64,000 nt of DNA, taken from Pseudomonas fluorescens. GTDB taxonomy: Bacteria > Pseudomonadota > Gammaproteobacteria > Pseudomonadales > Pseudomonadaceae. The translations under genes and the position numbers were made by a program. Shown here in pieces: positions 8,862 through 17,918 of the stretch (positions are counted from its first letter, which is position 1; each line of letters begins with the position of its first letter). The notes under the pieces are model-generated. The model saw only the letters and a list, made by a program, of their open reading frames with translations, was not told where the DNA came from and made no database searches. The stretch lies in NCBI RefSeq assembly GCF_000968015.1, contig NZ_LACH01000047.1:58328-122327 (forward strand). Direction: 5' to 3'.

Positions 8862-10189
8862 GCGAACGCCTGTTGCCACTGCCCATGACCACCCTCGTCA
8901 CCACCGACCTGATCGGCGTGACACGCGGACGCTCCTTTCCCACGGACGAACTCGAGCACTATCAAAGGACAGGATGTGGCTGGGTGCCGGCCAACAGCGC
9001 GCTGACCCCGCAAGACATCATCGCCTACGCCAACCCGTGGGGTGCTTATGGCGATTTGCGGCTGATGCCCGATCCGGCCAGCCGAGTGACGGTCAATAAC
9101 GGCCCGGATGCCAACGCTCCGGCGCTGGATTTTATGCACAGTGACATTCGCGAAACCGATGGCCGCCCGTGGGGTGCCTGCCCGCGTACGGTGTTGCGCA
9201 ACGAGGTAGAGCGTTATCGCGCCGAGTTGGGCTTGCAGGTCAATGCGGCGTTCGAGCATGAATTCAACTTGAACACCGGCGACGTTGAACACCTGGCGTT
9301 TTCGCTGCAAGCCCAGCGTCAGGGTGCCGAGTTTGGCGGTTGGCTGCTCAGCGCCCTGCGTGCCGGTGGCGTCGAGCCGGAAATGTTCCTGCCCGAGTAC
9401 GGCAAGCATCAATACGAAATCACCTGTCGCCCGACCATGGGTGTGGCGGCTGCCGACCGCGCGGTGAACGTGCGTGAAATCAGCCGAGAGATCGCCCGGC
9501 AAATGGGCCTGGCGTTGAGCTTCGCGCCCAAGACCTCGGAGCATGCGGTGTGCAACGGCGTGCACCTGCACGTCAGCCTGCTGGACCTGGCTGGCCAACC
9601 AGTGATGTACGACGCCGGCACCACCAATGGTTTGTCGACCCTCGGCCAGCACTGGGCCGCCGGCATCCTGCATCACCTGCCTGCACTCTGTGCGTTTACC
9701 GCGCCGACGCCGGTGTCCTACGAACGTTTGCAGCCTCATCGCTGGAGCGCGTCCTACGCGTGCCTCGGCCAACACAACCGCGAAGCGGCGCTGCGAATCT
9801 GCCCGACGACAAGCCTGGGCGGCAAATCGGTGGCATCGCAATACAACCTCGAATTTCGCGCCATGGACGCCACGTCCTCACCGCACCTGGCCATGGCCGC
9901 GCTGTTGATTGCCGGTCGGCTGGGCATCGAGCAACGCCTGGCCTTGAACGCAATCACCGATGAAGTCCCCGACTCCCTGAACGAAGAGCAACGCCAGGCG
10001 CGCGGCATCGTCGCCCTGCCCGCGTCCCTTGCCCAGGCCCTGGATTGCCTGCGCAACAGCGAGGCCCTGATCGAAGCCCTGCCGAGCGCGTTGCTGGACA
10101 CCTACTTCGCCCTTAAAACCGAGGAGCTGACGCTGACGGAACAGCTGTCGTCCGCCGAACGCTGTGAGCACTATGCGCGCCTGTACTGA
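8858..10189 (+). CDS. Glutamine synthetase family ligase (gamma-glutamylamine synthetase-like)
   Basis: A 443-residue member of the glutamine synthetase family, the length of PuuA/PauA-type gamma-glutamylpolyamine synthetases rather than housekeeping GlnA. Recognisable segments are the metal-binding EHEFNLN (about 130), the catalytic-domain GVHLHVSLLD near 233 and the PTPVSYERLQPHRWSASYA block near 286. Related enzymes ligate glutamate to amines or ethanolamine for catabolism. Its ATGA overlap with the cysteine hydrolase gene implies coupled expression. The exact amine cannot be read from sequence. Confidence 0.85.
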   Translation: MSERLLPLPMTTLVTTDLIGVTRGRSFPTDELEHYQRTGCGWVPANSALTPQDIIAYANPWGAYGDLRLMPDPASRVTVNNGPDANAPALDFMHSDIRETDGRPWGACPRTVLRNEVERYRAELGLQVNAAFEHEFNLNTGDVEHLAFSLQAQRQGAEFGGWLLSALRAGGVEPEMFLPEYGKHQYEITCRPTMGVAAADRAVNVREISREIARQMGLALSFAPKTSEHAVCNGVHLHVSLLDLAGQPVMYDAGTTNGLSTLGQHWAAGILHHLPALCAFTAPTPVSYERLQPHRWSASYACLGQHNREAALRICPTTSLGGKSVASQYNLEFRAMDATSSPHLAMAALLIAGRLGIEQRLALNAITDEVPDSLNEEQRQARGIVALPASLAQALDCLRNSEALIEALPSALLDTYFALKTEELTLTEQLSSAERCEHYARLY

Positions 10190-10925
10190 ATCTGCTGAGC
10201 TTGGTCTATACACCGAGCCCGCGTACACCCTGAGCCGGGAAGACTCCGGCCACCCGTTGATTTTGGTGTGCGAGCACGCCAGCCGTTTTATTCCGGCCGG
10301 GTTAAATGACCTGGGCCTGAGTCGCGAGGCGGCCCGCGAGCACATCGCCTGGGACATCGGCGCTCTGGCGCTGGCCGAGGGTTTGTCCCGAGCATTGGGC
10401 GCAACCCTGTTGGCGGCCAATTATTCGCGACTGTTGGTCGACCTCAACCGACCGCGCCAAGCCCCGGACAGCATTCCGGCGCAGAGCGAGATTTATCAGG
10501 TGCCGGGCAACCGGGACCTGGACGAAGCCACCCGCGAGTACCGTCGGCAAACCCTGTTCGAGCCGTTTCACTCGCGTCTGACAGACTTGATCGACGAACG
10601 TGTGGCTCAAGGACGACCGGTGCGGGTGGTAGGCATTCACAGCTTCACGCCGGTCTATCACGGCCAGCCCCGCTTGCTTGAAGTTGGCGTGTTGTATAGA
10701 GAGGCCAGGGAATATGCCCAGCGCTTGATCGATGGCTTGAGTCAGCACCCATTGAAGGTTGCCGGTAATGAGCCGTACAAAATCAACCCGCTGGGCGACA
10801 TGACCGTGCCGGTCCACGGCGATGCACGCGGCCTGGAATCGGTGTTGATCGAGGTGCGCAACGACCTGCTGCGCACGCCTGAAGACATCAATCGCTTTAC
10901 CGAATACCTGGCGCCGCTGTTGTAA
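10173..10925 (+). CDS. N-formylglutamate amidohydrolase-like protein
   Basis: About 250 residues of the N-formylglutamate amidohydrolase (HutG-type, PF05013) family. Typical motifs are VCEHASRFIP at about 32-41, the metal-site region ANYSRLLVDLNRP at 82-94 and VVGIHSFTPVY at 152-162. It overlaps the end of the ligase gene by 17 nt. The ATG at 10173 is used, with a GTG at 10164 as alternative; neither has a strong site, in keeping with coupling. The likely role is hydrolysis of an N-acyl-glutamate intermediate made in this cluster; this is inference. Confidence 0.82.
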   Translation: MRACTESAELGLYTEPAYTLSREDSGHPLILVCEHASRFIPAGLNDLGLSREAAREHIAWDIGALALAEGLSRALGATLLAANYSRLLVDLNRPRQAPDSIPAQSEIYQVPGNRDLDEATREYRRQTLFEPFHSRLTDLIDERVAQGRPVRVVGIHSFTPVYHGQPRLLEVGVLYREAREYAQRLIDGLSQHPLKVAGNEPYKINPLGDMTVPVHGDARGLESVLIEVRNDLLRTPEDINRFTEYLAPLL

Positions 10926-10982
10926 AGGAATCGTTTCAAACTCGCAGCTTGCAGCTGCTTTGATCCCAAGGAGAAGGGCTTC

Positions 10983-12332
10983 ATGGAAATAGAAGAATTC
11001 GGCTACAAGCAAGAGTTGAAACGCAGCCTGTCACTGACCGACCTGGTGGTGTACGGGATGATCTTCATGATCCCCATCGCACCGTTTGGTGTTTATGGCT
11101 ACGTCAACGCCGAGGCCCCGGGCCTGGTGCCGCTGGCCTACATCATCGGCATGGTGGCGATGCTCTTCACGGCCCTGAGTTACGGCAGCATGGCTCGGGC
11201 CTTTCCGATTGCCGGCTCGGTTTATTCCTACGCGCAACGCGGCCTGAACCAGCACGTAGGGTTTATCGCCGGTTGGCTGATGCTCCTCGATTACCTGCTG
11301 ATTCCGCCACTGCTGTATGTGTACGCGGCCATGGCCCTGAATCATTTGTACCCGGACATTCCGAAGGTCGGTTTCATCCTGGCCTTCCTGGTCAGCGCGA
11401 CGTTCGTCAACTTGCGGGGCATCACCTTCACCGCGCGAATGAACATCGTCTTTCTGCTGGCGCAACTGGTGGTGCTGGGGATCTTCCTGTTTTACGCCTG
11501 GAACGCGTTGCACAGTGGCGGCGGTAACGGTCAGCTGACACTGGCGCCGCTGTACAACCCCGAGACGTTCAACTTCGCCCTGTTGATGCAAGCGGTGTCG
11601 ATTGCGGTGCTGTCGTTCCTCGGTTTCGATGCGATTTCCACCCTCGCCGAAGAGATCAAGGGTGACCCGGGCCGCAGCATCGGCAAGGCCGCGCTGATCA
11701 CGCTGGTGGTCATGGGCGTGATCTTCGTCGTGCAGACCTGGATTGCGACGGATCTGGCGGCCGGCATGGGTTTCAAATCGGCTGACACGGCTTTTTATGA
11801 AATCGCTGAACTCGCGGCCGGCAGCTGGCTGGCCACCCTGACCGCCGTGGCGACGGCGCTGGCCTGGGGTGTGGCGGTGGCAATCACCTCCCAAGCGGCA
11901 GTGTCTCGTCTGCTGTTCGGCATGGCCCGAGACGGCAAGCTGCCAAAGGTACTGGCCAAGGTTCATCCCAAACACAACACGCCGTACGTGAGCATCTACC
12001 TGGTGGCCGTACTGTCGCTGGTGATCTGCTACCTGTTCATCAACTCGGTGGACACCCTCACCTCACTGGTGAACTTCGGCGCACTGAGCGGCTTCATGTT
12101 GCTGCACCTGACGGTCATCAACTACTACTGGCGTCGGCAGAAATCCGGCCAGGTGATCCGTCACCTGATCTGCCCGGTGATCGGCTTCATCATCGTCGCG
12201 GCCATCATGTACAACATGGGCGTCGAAGCACAGAAACTCGGCCTCATCTGGATTGCCCTGGGCCTGGTCTACCTGTTTGTACTCAACAAACTGGGCACCC
12301 GTGCGGTACTGCCCGACCCAAGCAACGGCTGA
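10983..12332 (+). CDS. APC family amino acid/amine permease
   Basis: A 449-residue inner-membrane transporter with about twelve hydrophobic segments. It starts with the family hallmark SLTDLVVYGMIFMIPIAPFG, and conserved segments FLGFDAISTLAEE (about 215-227) and the GMARDGKLP loop (about 318) are present. This pattern is closest to PuuP/YhdG-like permeases for amino acids or polyamines. It follows the amidohydrolase by 57 nt with an AAGGAGAAGG site, so it is the probable importer of the cluster substrate. Confidence 0.88.
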   Translation: MEIEEFGYKQELKRSLSLTDLVVYGMIFMIPIAPFGVYGYVNAEAPGLVPLAYIIGMVAMLFTALSYGSMARAFPIAGSVYSYAQRGLNQHVGFIAGWLMLLDYLLIPPLLYVYAAMALNHLYPDIPKVGFILAFLVSATFVNLRGITFTARMNIVFLLAQLVVLGIFLFYAWNALHSGGGNGQLTLAPLYNPETFNFALLMQAVSIAVLSFLGFDAISTLAEEIKGDPGRSIGKAALITLVVMGVIFVVQTWIATDLAAGMGFKSADTAFYEIAELAAGSWLATLTAVATALAWGVAVAITSQAAVSRLLFGMARDGKLPKVLAKVHPKHNTPYVSIYLVAVLSLVICYLFINSVDTLTSLVNFGALSGFMLLHLTVINYYWRRQKSGQVIRHLICPVIGFIIVAAIMYNMGVEAQKLGLIWIALGLVYLFVLNKLGTRAVLPDPSNG

Positions 12333-12451
12333 CAAGAAAAAGAGCGGCGTCTGACAACAATTCAGGCGACCGCCGATATAACGCGTGGAAACCGACAGTG
12401 ATAGTCAGGTTCGGTGCCAACCGCCGAACCCTTTGATACAGGAGTGCATCC

Positions 12452-13468
12452 ATGCTGGTCTTACGCCCAGTCGAGTTAACCGACCTGCCCCAGTTGCAGC
12501 AACTGGCGCGCGACAGCCTGGTAGGCGTCACGTCTTTGCCGGACGACACCGAATGCCTGCGCGAGAAGATTCTCGACTCCTGCGCCTCATTCGAAAAAAA
12601 CGTCGAGGGTCATGGCCCGGAGAATTACTTCTTCGTGCTGGAAGATCTGACCCGGGAGCGTTTGGTGGGCTGCTCGGAGATCCTTGCCACCGCTGGTTTC
12701 AGCGAGCCGTTCTATAGCCTGCGCAACCGGCACTTCACCAGCGCCTCGCGGGAGCTGAACATCGAGCACGGCGTGCCCGCGTTGTCGTTGTGCCACGACC
12801 TCAGCGGCCATACCTTGCTGCGGGGTTTTCATATTGACGCAGCGCTGGTGCGAACTCGGTTCTCTGAACTGTTGTCCCGAGCGCGGCTATTGTTCATCGC
12901 CGCCCACTCGCAACGATTTTCCGAAGCCGTGATCACCGAGATCGTCGGCTTCAGCAGCGATGAAGGGCAATCGCCGTTCTGGGATGCGGTGGGCAAGCAT
13001 TTCTTCGACCTGCCCTACGCAGAGGCCGAGCGACTTTGCGGCCTGGAAAGCCGAACCTTCCTCGCCGAACTGATGCCGCAATACCCGATCTACGTGCCGA
13101 TGCTGCCCCAGGCTGCACGGGACTGTATCGGCCGCATCCACCCCGATGGCCAGGAGGCCTTCGATATCCTCGAACGCGAAGGCTTCGAGACCAACAGCTA
13201 CATCGACCTGTTCGACGGCGGTCCGACGTTGTATGCGCGCACTCCCGGCATCCGCTCCATCGCCCAGAGCCAGACCAGCACGGCGAAACCGGGCTCCCCG
13301 ATCGACGCTCGTGGCAGCTATCTGGTGAGCAACGATTCGCTGAAGGACTATCGCGCCATCGTCGCCGATCTGAATTACCAGGCCGGGCAACCTGTGGGGT
13401 TGAGCGCCGAGATGTGCACCGCCCTGAACGTGACCGAAGGCAGCCCGATCCGGCTGATCGCACTGTGA
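12452..13468 (+). CDS. aruF: Arginine/ornithine N-succinyltransferase alpha-like subunit (AruF paralogue)
   Basis: A 338-residue AstA/AruF family acyltransferase. It opens with MLVLRPVELTDLPQLQQLA. It keeps the family blocks VGVTSLPDD (about 27-35), YFFVLED (about 54), GFSEPFYSLRN (about 83-93), SPFWDAVGKHFFDL (about 173) and the active-region FLAELMPQYPIYVPMLP (about 202). In arginine catabolism AruF/AruG form N2-succinylarginine. Here no aruC, aruD or aruB gene is adjacent, so this is probably a second copy serving the local pathway. It has a CAGGAG site and is followed after 61 nt by its partner. Confidence 0.85.
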   Translation: MLVLRPVELTDLPQLQQLARDSLVGVTSLPDDTECLREKILDSCASFEKNVEGHGPENYFFVLEDLTRERLVGCSEILATAGFSEPFYSLRNRHFTSASRELNIEHGVPALSLCHDLSGHTLLRGFHIDAALVRTRFSELLSRARLLFIAAHSQRFSEAVITEIVGFSSDEGQSPFWDAVGKHFFDLPYAEAERLCGLESRTFLAELMPQYPIYVPMLPQAARDCIGRIHPDGQEAFDILEREGFETNSYIDLFDGGPTLYARTPGIRSIAQSQTSTAKPGSPIDARGSYLVSNDSLKDYRAIVADLNYQAGQPVGLSAEMCTALNVTEGSPIRLIAL

Positions 13469-13529
13469 GCATCACCCGGCCCCGCGCCCAACGACAGCGC
13501 CCGAGCGGGCGTGCAGAAGGAGTTGCATC

Positions 13530-14564
13530 ATGATTGTCCGCCCGGTTCACGTCACCGACCTGCCCGCCCTGCTGAACCTGGTGCACCAGGCTGGCCCCGG
13601 CTTCACCACCCTGCCGGCCAACGAGGAACGCCTGACCCACCGGGTGCGATGGGCCCAACGAACCTTCGCCGAACAGGTCGAACGCGCCGATGCCGATTAC
13701 CTCTTCGTACTCGAAGACGACGATCAGCAACTGGTGGGCGTCAGTGCCCTGGTAGGCGCCGTGGGCCTGCGCGAGCCCTGGTACAACTACCGGGTCGGGC
13801 TCACGGTCAGTTCGTCACCGGACCTGGGTATCCGGCGACAGATTCCGACGTTGTTCCTGAACAATGAAATGACCGGCCAATCGGAGATTTGCTCGCTGTT
13901 TCTGCGACCCGATCAACGCCACGGCAGTAACGGTCGATTGCTGTCGTTGGGGCGTTTGTTGTTTGTGGCAGAGTTTGCGCACCTGTTCGGCGACAAACTC
14001 ATCGCCGAACTGCGTGGCAGTGCCGACGAACATGGCTGTTCACCGTTCTGGGACAGCCTGGGCCGGCACTTCTTCAAGATGGATTTCAGCCACGCCGATC
14101 ACTTGTCGGGGCTGGGCAACAAGTCGTTCATCGCTGAACTGATGCCACGCCAACCGCTCTATACCTGCCTGCTCACCGAACAGGCCCAGGCCGTGATCGG
14201 CAAGGCGCACCCGAACACGGAACCGGCGCTGAAAATCCTCACCGCCGAAGGCTTTGCCCATAAGGGTTACATCGACATCTTTGACGCCGGCCCGGTGATC
14301 GAAGCCCCGGTCTCGAATATCCGCACCGTGCGCGATAGCCTACCGCTGGTGCTGGCCATCGGCACACCCGACGAGCAGGCCCCGGTGTGGCTGATCCACA
14401 ACCGTCGCCTGGAAAACTGCCGCATCACCGCCGCCCAGGCCAGGCAAGTGGGCAACAGCCTGATCGTCGACCGCCTCACCGCCAAACGCCTGCAACTGCA
14501 ACCCGGCAACTCGGTACGCGCGGTGCCGCTGCTCAATCAACAACAGCAGTCGGTGGCGGCGTGA
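13530..14564 (+). CDS. aruG: Arginine/ornithine N-succinyltransferase beta-like subunit (AruG paralogue)
   Basis: A 344-residue AstA/AruG family protein. Its blocks TTLPANEERL (about 29-38), DADYLFVLEDDD (about 54-65), GLREPWYNYRVGLTVS (about 80-95), SPFWDSLGRHFFKMDF (about 172) and FIAELMPRQPLYTCLL (about 201) match the beta subunit. It lies 61 nt downstream of the alpha-like gene with a consensus AAGGAG site, so the two very likely form a heteromeric transferase. The acceptor may be arginine/ornithine or another amine imported by the upstream permease; which is not evident. Confidence 0.85.
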   Translation: MIVRPVHVTDLPALLNLVHQAGPGFTTLPANEERLTHRVRWAQRTFAEQVERADADYLFVLEDDDQQLVGVSALVGAVGLREPWYNYRVGLTVSSSPDLGIRRQIPTLFLNNEMTGQSEICSLFLRPDQRHGSNGRLLSLGRLLFVAEFAHLFGDKLIAELRGSADEHGCSPFWDSLGRHFFKMDFSHADHLSGLGNKSFIAELMPRQPLYTCLLTEQAQAVIGKAHPNTEPALKILTAEGFAHKGYIDIFDAGPVIEAPVSNIRTVRDSLPLVLAIGTPDEQAPVWLIHNRRLENCRITAAQARQVGNSLIVDRLTAKRLQLQPGNSVRAVPLLNQQQQSVAA

Positions 14565-14694
14565 CCGACGGTGGTCCGTCCGCCTCTGCAAATTCGTCAT
14601 CATCCTTCCCCCGCTCGCGTGATAGCCTTTTGTTCCTTCGGCGTTGACACTTTTGCTCAAGCCCTTCCATTCCCATTGCAGTGGTGGAACTCAT

Positions 14695-15564
14695 ATGTCC
14701 AGGCTTTCTCATCAAGATTTGCGCCGTAACTTTCGCGAACTGTTCGCCTCCAACGCCTGCTACCACACGGCGTCGGTCTTCGACCCGATGTCGGCCCGAA
14801 TTGCCGCTGACCTGGGTTTTGAAGTGGGGATCCTGGGCGGTTCGGTCGCATCGTTGCAGGTACTGGGTGCGCCTGACTTCGCCCTGATCACCCTCAGCGA
14901 GTTTGCCGAGCAGGCCACTCGCATTGGCCGTGTTGCCCAACTGCCGGTCATCGCCGACGCCGACCACGGCTACGGCAACGCACTCAACGTCATGCGCACC
15001 ATCGTCGAACTCGAACGCGCCGGTGTGGCCGCCCTGACCATCGAAGATACGCTGCTGCCCGCCCAGTTCGGCCGCAAGTCCACCGACCTGATCGGGGTGG
15101 CAGAAGGTGTCGGCAAGATTCGTGCGGCACTGGAAGCCCGGGTCGACTCGGAGATGGCGATCATCGCCCGTACCAATGCGGGGATTCTGCCGGTGCAGGA
15201 AGTCATCAGCCGTACCTGTCATTACCAGCAGGCCGGTGCGGACGGGATTTGCATGGTGGGCGTGCGGGACTTCGACCACCTCGAACAAATCTCCGAGCAC
15301 CTGAGCGTGCCGCTGATGCTGGTCACCTACGGCAACCCGTTGCTGCGCGACGACAAACGCCTGGCCGAGCTGGGTGTGCGGGTGACCATCGATGGTCACG
15401 GCGCCTACTTCGCCGCGATCAAGGCGACTTACGACAGCCTGCGGGAACAACGGCAGATCTTTACCCAGGCATCGGACTTGAGCGCTACCGAGCTGACTCA
15501 TACCTATACGCAGCCTGAGGAATACATCCGTTGGGCGGAAGAGTTTATGAGCGTTAAGGAGTGA
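14695..15564 (+). CDS. Oxaloacetate decarboxylase (PEP mutase/isocitrate lyase superfamily)
   Basis: A 289-residue homologue of the structurally known P. aeruginosa oxaloacetate decarboxylase PA4872. Near-identical landmarks include CYHTASVFDPMSARIAAD (about 20-37), GILGGSVASLQVL, the metal-binding DADHGYGNALNVMR (about 86-99) and IEDTLLPAQFGRKS (about 118). The enzyme decarboxylates oxaloacetate to pyruvate with Mg2+. The ATG at 14695 is chosen because conserved sequence begins there; an in-frame ORF extends to 14644 without support. It is separated by 130 nt from the succinyltransferase pair and need not belong to the same operon. Confidence 0.88.
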   Translation: MSRLSHQDLRRNFRELFASNACYHTASVFDPMSARIAADLGFEVGILGGSVASLQVLGAPDFALITLSEFAEQATRIGRVAQLPVIADADHGYGNALNVMRTIVELERAGVAALTIEDTLLPAQFGRKSTDLIGVAEGVGKIRAALEARVDSEMAIIARTNAGILPVQEVISRTCHYQQAGADGICMVGVRDFDHLEQISEHLSVPLMLVTYGNPLLRDDKRLAELGVRVTIDGHGAYFAAIKATYDSLREQRQIFTQASDLSATELTHTYTQPEEYIRWAEEFMSVKE

Positions 15565-15597
15565 TGGTTCAATGCGTTTGACGGTGTGAACCGGGCC

Positions 15598-15730
15598 GAC
15601 GCCATCGTCGGAACGCCGCCCGGAGCAAGCTCGCTCCCACAGGGAATTTTTTGTGGACGCATGATTTGTGTACACCTGCAATCACCTGTGGGAGCGAGCT
15701 TGCTCCGGGCGGCGTTCCGACGATGGCGTC
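15598..15730. repeat. Perfect 44-bp inverted REP pair
   Basis: Arms 15598-15641 and 15687-15730 are exact reverse complements over 44 bases (GACGCCATCGTCGGAACG at the outer ends, GAGCGAGC core inside). The longer arms fit the variant that also occurs as a single copy near 45.03 kb. It separates two converging genes. Confidence 0.9.
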
Positions 15731-15743
15731 AGTTCAAACACTG

Positions 15744-16045
15744 CTAAATCTCGGCTTTAAACCCCTCCTCCCGCTGCAACGCCCGCGCCTGAACCACATC
15801 CAGCATCGCGCAGCCTTCGCGCATCAGCAGATGAACCGCCCGGGTAACGCGCATCAGATCGCAATCGGAAATGTCTTTGAGGTTCAGGCTGGACAAGGTG
15901 TCCGCCAGATCGCGAACAACGGTGAAGCGATGCGCAGCGCAAGCGGCGATGTCGCTGAGTTCTTTGTGGGTGTTGATGAAGAGCACCGGGGTTTCGGCGT
16001 CGTAGGTGTCGATGGGAGGTAACGGGGCATGACTTGGTCGAACAT
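15744..16045 (-). pseudogene. Small conserved Pseudomonas protein gene with an apparent 1-nt frameshift
   Basis: An in-frame stretch from 15746 upwards encodes a helical, DUF3077/DUF6124-like sequence: DAETPVLFINTHKELSDIA, then VRDLADTLSSLNL, then VTRAVHLLMREG, ending KAEI. That frame has no ATG, GTG or TTG near its conserved beginning. The only well-placed start is an ATG at 16045 behind an AAGGAG site, and it is one base out of frame. Adding one base to the G4 run at 16024-16027 (C4 in the mRNA) would join the two as MFDQVMPP-LPPIDTYD. It is therefore a frameshifted gene, a sequencing slip in a homopolymer, or a ribosomal slippage site. The family assignment is tentative. Confidence 0.6.
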
Positions 16046-16224
16046 ATTGGTAGCTCCTTATTAATGAGTTTTCCAGGTGTTCGACCGGCCAAGATCGTCG
16101 CGGAGGGTTGCCGCGAGACGCAACTATAAGGGTCGATGCTGAAACGCGGCAACAGGGCACGTCGTAGGAAACGTCTTGGAAAGTTGTGGGGTGGTTTTGA
16201 CGGCGGTGTCCGGCGGGAGAAACA

Positions 16225-16467
16225 CCCCTCACCCTAACCCTCCCGAAACGTCGGACCGCCCCAGAGGGTAGAGGGGACTGACCGAGTTGTTTTGGCTATT
16301 TACTGCGACCTGAGAGATTGAGTCGAACTTGGTTCGGCCAACAGCAAAGCACTTAAAAATCGCATTCAACTCGGTCGTTCACGTCGCCGGATGCCTCAAG
16401 AAACCCACGGTCAGTCCCCTCTACCCTCTGGGGCGGTCCGACGTTTCGGGAGGGTTAGGGTGAGGGG
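16225..16467. repeat. Perfect 60-bp inverted repeat around a 123-nt spacer
   Basis: Arms 16225-16284 and 16408-16467 are exact reverse complements (outer ends CCCCTCACCCTAACCC). The spacer edges continue as a shorter inverted pair (ACCGAGTTG at 16281-16289, CAACTCGGT at 16368-16376). No protein is supported inside. It fills most of the 464-nt gap between the small frameshifted gene and the carboxypeptidase and is larger than the REP units elsewhere in the window. Confidence 0.85.
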
Positions 16468-16509
16468 CGGATCCAACTGACCCACCACCGCCCCCAAACC
16501 GCACGCAAT

Positions 16510-17754
16510 TCAATGAGCCTTAGCCAACTCCATAATCATCCGCGACAACAGATAAATCCGCGGCGCCACGCTCTCAACCTCCGCGTATTCCTCCGGCGTA
16601 TGAATATTGCCGCCAACAATCCCGAACCCATCCAGCGTCGGCGTTCCCACGCCCGCTGACAGGCTGGCATCCGCCGCCCCACCACTTCCCTCTTCCGTCA
16701 ATTTGCGCCCAATCTCCCCATAAATCCCCTGAGCCATGGCCATCAACCGATCCGATTCCGGCGTCTGCGGCATCGGCGGCAATCCGCGCTGCAGTGTGGT
16801 GGTGACTTCGGTGTCAGCAATCAGCTTGTCTTTCGAAACCCGCGCCAGGTCCTTCTCGATCCGGTCAAACTCTTCCGGCACCGCCGCCCGCACGTCTGCC
16901 TTGGCGGTGGCTTGATCCGGAATGACGTTGGTGCGGTCGCCGGCCTTGAGCACGGTGAAGTTGATGGTGGTTTTCTTCTCTGCATCGCCCAGTTTGCCGA
17001 GCTGCAAAATCTGGTGCGCCGCTTCCATGGCGGCGTTGCGTCCCAGCTCTGGCGCGACACCGGCATGAGCCGCCTTGCCCTTGACCTCGACCACGGCGGT
17101 GGCACTGCCTTTGCGCCACACCACCAGGCCATCCGCCGGGCGACCGGGTTCGAGGTTGAGGGTGACGTCGTGGGCCTTGGCGGTTTTCTTGATCAAGTCG
17201 GTGGCGATGTCCGAGCCGGTTTCTTCGCTGGCGTCGAGCAGGAAGGTGATTTGCGCGTAGTCCTTGAAGTCGAGGTTTTTCAGGACTTTCAGCGCGTAGA
17301 TCCCGGCAACGATGCCGCCCTTGTCATCCATCACGCCCGGCCCGTAGGCGCGGCCGTCCTTGATGTGGAACGGACGCTCGGCGGCCGAACCTTCCTTGAA
17401 GACGGTGTCCATGTGCGCCATCAGCAGGATTTTTGCCTTGCCGGTGCCTTTCAGGGTCGCGATCACATGGCTGCTTTTGTCCGGTGTATTGGGCACAAGC
17501 TCGATAGTCGCGCCGAGTTTTTTCAGTTCGTCGATGGCGATATCGCTGACTTTCGTCAGGCCCGGTTCATAGCCGGAACCGGAATCGATGTTCACCAAAC
17601 GTTCCAGCAACTTCAGGGCTTCGCCCTTGTACTGTTCGGAATCGGCGAGGACTTGTTTGTGTGGTTCGGCGGAAACTGCGGGAGCGAAAGCGCCAAGGGC
17701 GAGGGTCAGGCCAAGGCTGGTGGCCAGCAGGGAGCGAGGGAGATTGAACGTCAT
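16510..17754 (-). CDS. Glutamate carboxypeptidase (carboxypeptidase G2-type, M20)
   Basis: A 414-residue exported M20 metallopeptidase closely matching carboxypeptidase G2, which removes C-terminal glutamate from folates and related amides. It has a signal peptide to about residue 29 (AVSA-E). Two-zinc ligands are visible: His114 in MAHMDTV, Asp143 in VMDDKGG, Glu178 in ASEETGS with Glu177, Glu202 in LEPGR, and His385 in NIHTPEEY. A dimerisation domain lies between about 213 and 325. Length and motif spacing equal the family norm. The ATG at 17754 follows an AAGGA site. It is monocistronic. Confidence 0.9.
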   Translation of the reverse strand: MTFNLPRSLLATSLGLTLALGAFAPAVSAEPHKQVLADSEQYKGEALKLLERLVNIDSGSGYEPGLTKVSDIAIDELKKLGATIELVPNTPDKSSHVIATLKGTGKAKILLMAHMDTVFKEGSAAERPFHIKDGRAYGPGVMDDKGGIVAGIYALKVLKNLDFKDYAQITFLLDASEETGSDIATDLIKKTAKAHDVTLNLEPGRPADGLVVWRKGSATAVVEVKGKAAHAGVAPELGRNAAMEAAHQILQLGKLGDAEKKTTINFTVLKAGDRTNVIPDQATAKADVRAAVPEEFDRIEKDLARVSKDKLIADTEVTTTLQRGLPPMPQTPESDRLMAMAQGIYGEIGRKLTEEGSGGAADASLSAGVGTPTLDGFGIVGGNIHTPEEYAEVESVAPRIYLLSRMIMELAKAH

Positions 17755-17862
17755 GAATCGATCCTTGTTTCGTGTCGGGGGGTGAAAAACACCCTACCTG
17801 ACTACGGCGCAAGGCTCTAGACCGAATGCAACACTGAGCGTTCGGCTTTGGACCGAGTTGAA

Positions 17863-17888
17863 GCCATCGCGAGCAAGCTCGCGATGGC
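17863..17888. repeat. Compact REP-like palindrome
   Basis: A 12-bp perfect stem (GCCATCGCGAGC) around a 2-nt loop, a condensed version of the common REP unit. It lies between the carboxypeptidase start and the end of the diguanylate cyclase gene. Confidence 0.75.
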
Positions 17889-17918
17889 GGAATGTCAGGC
17901 GACAGTACTGGTGATGGA

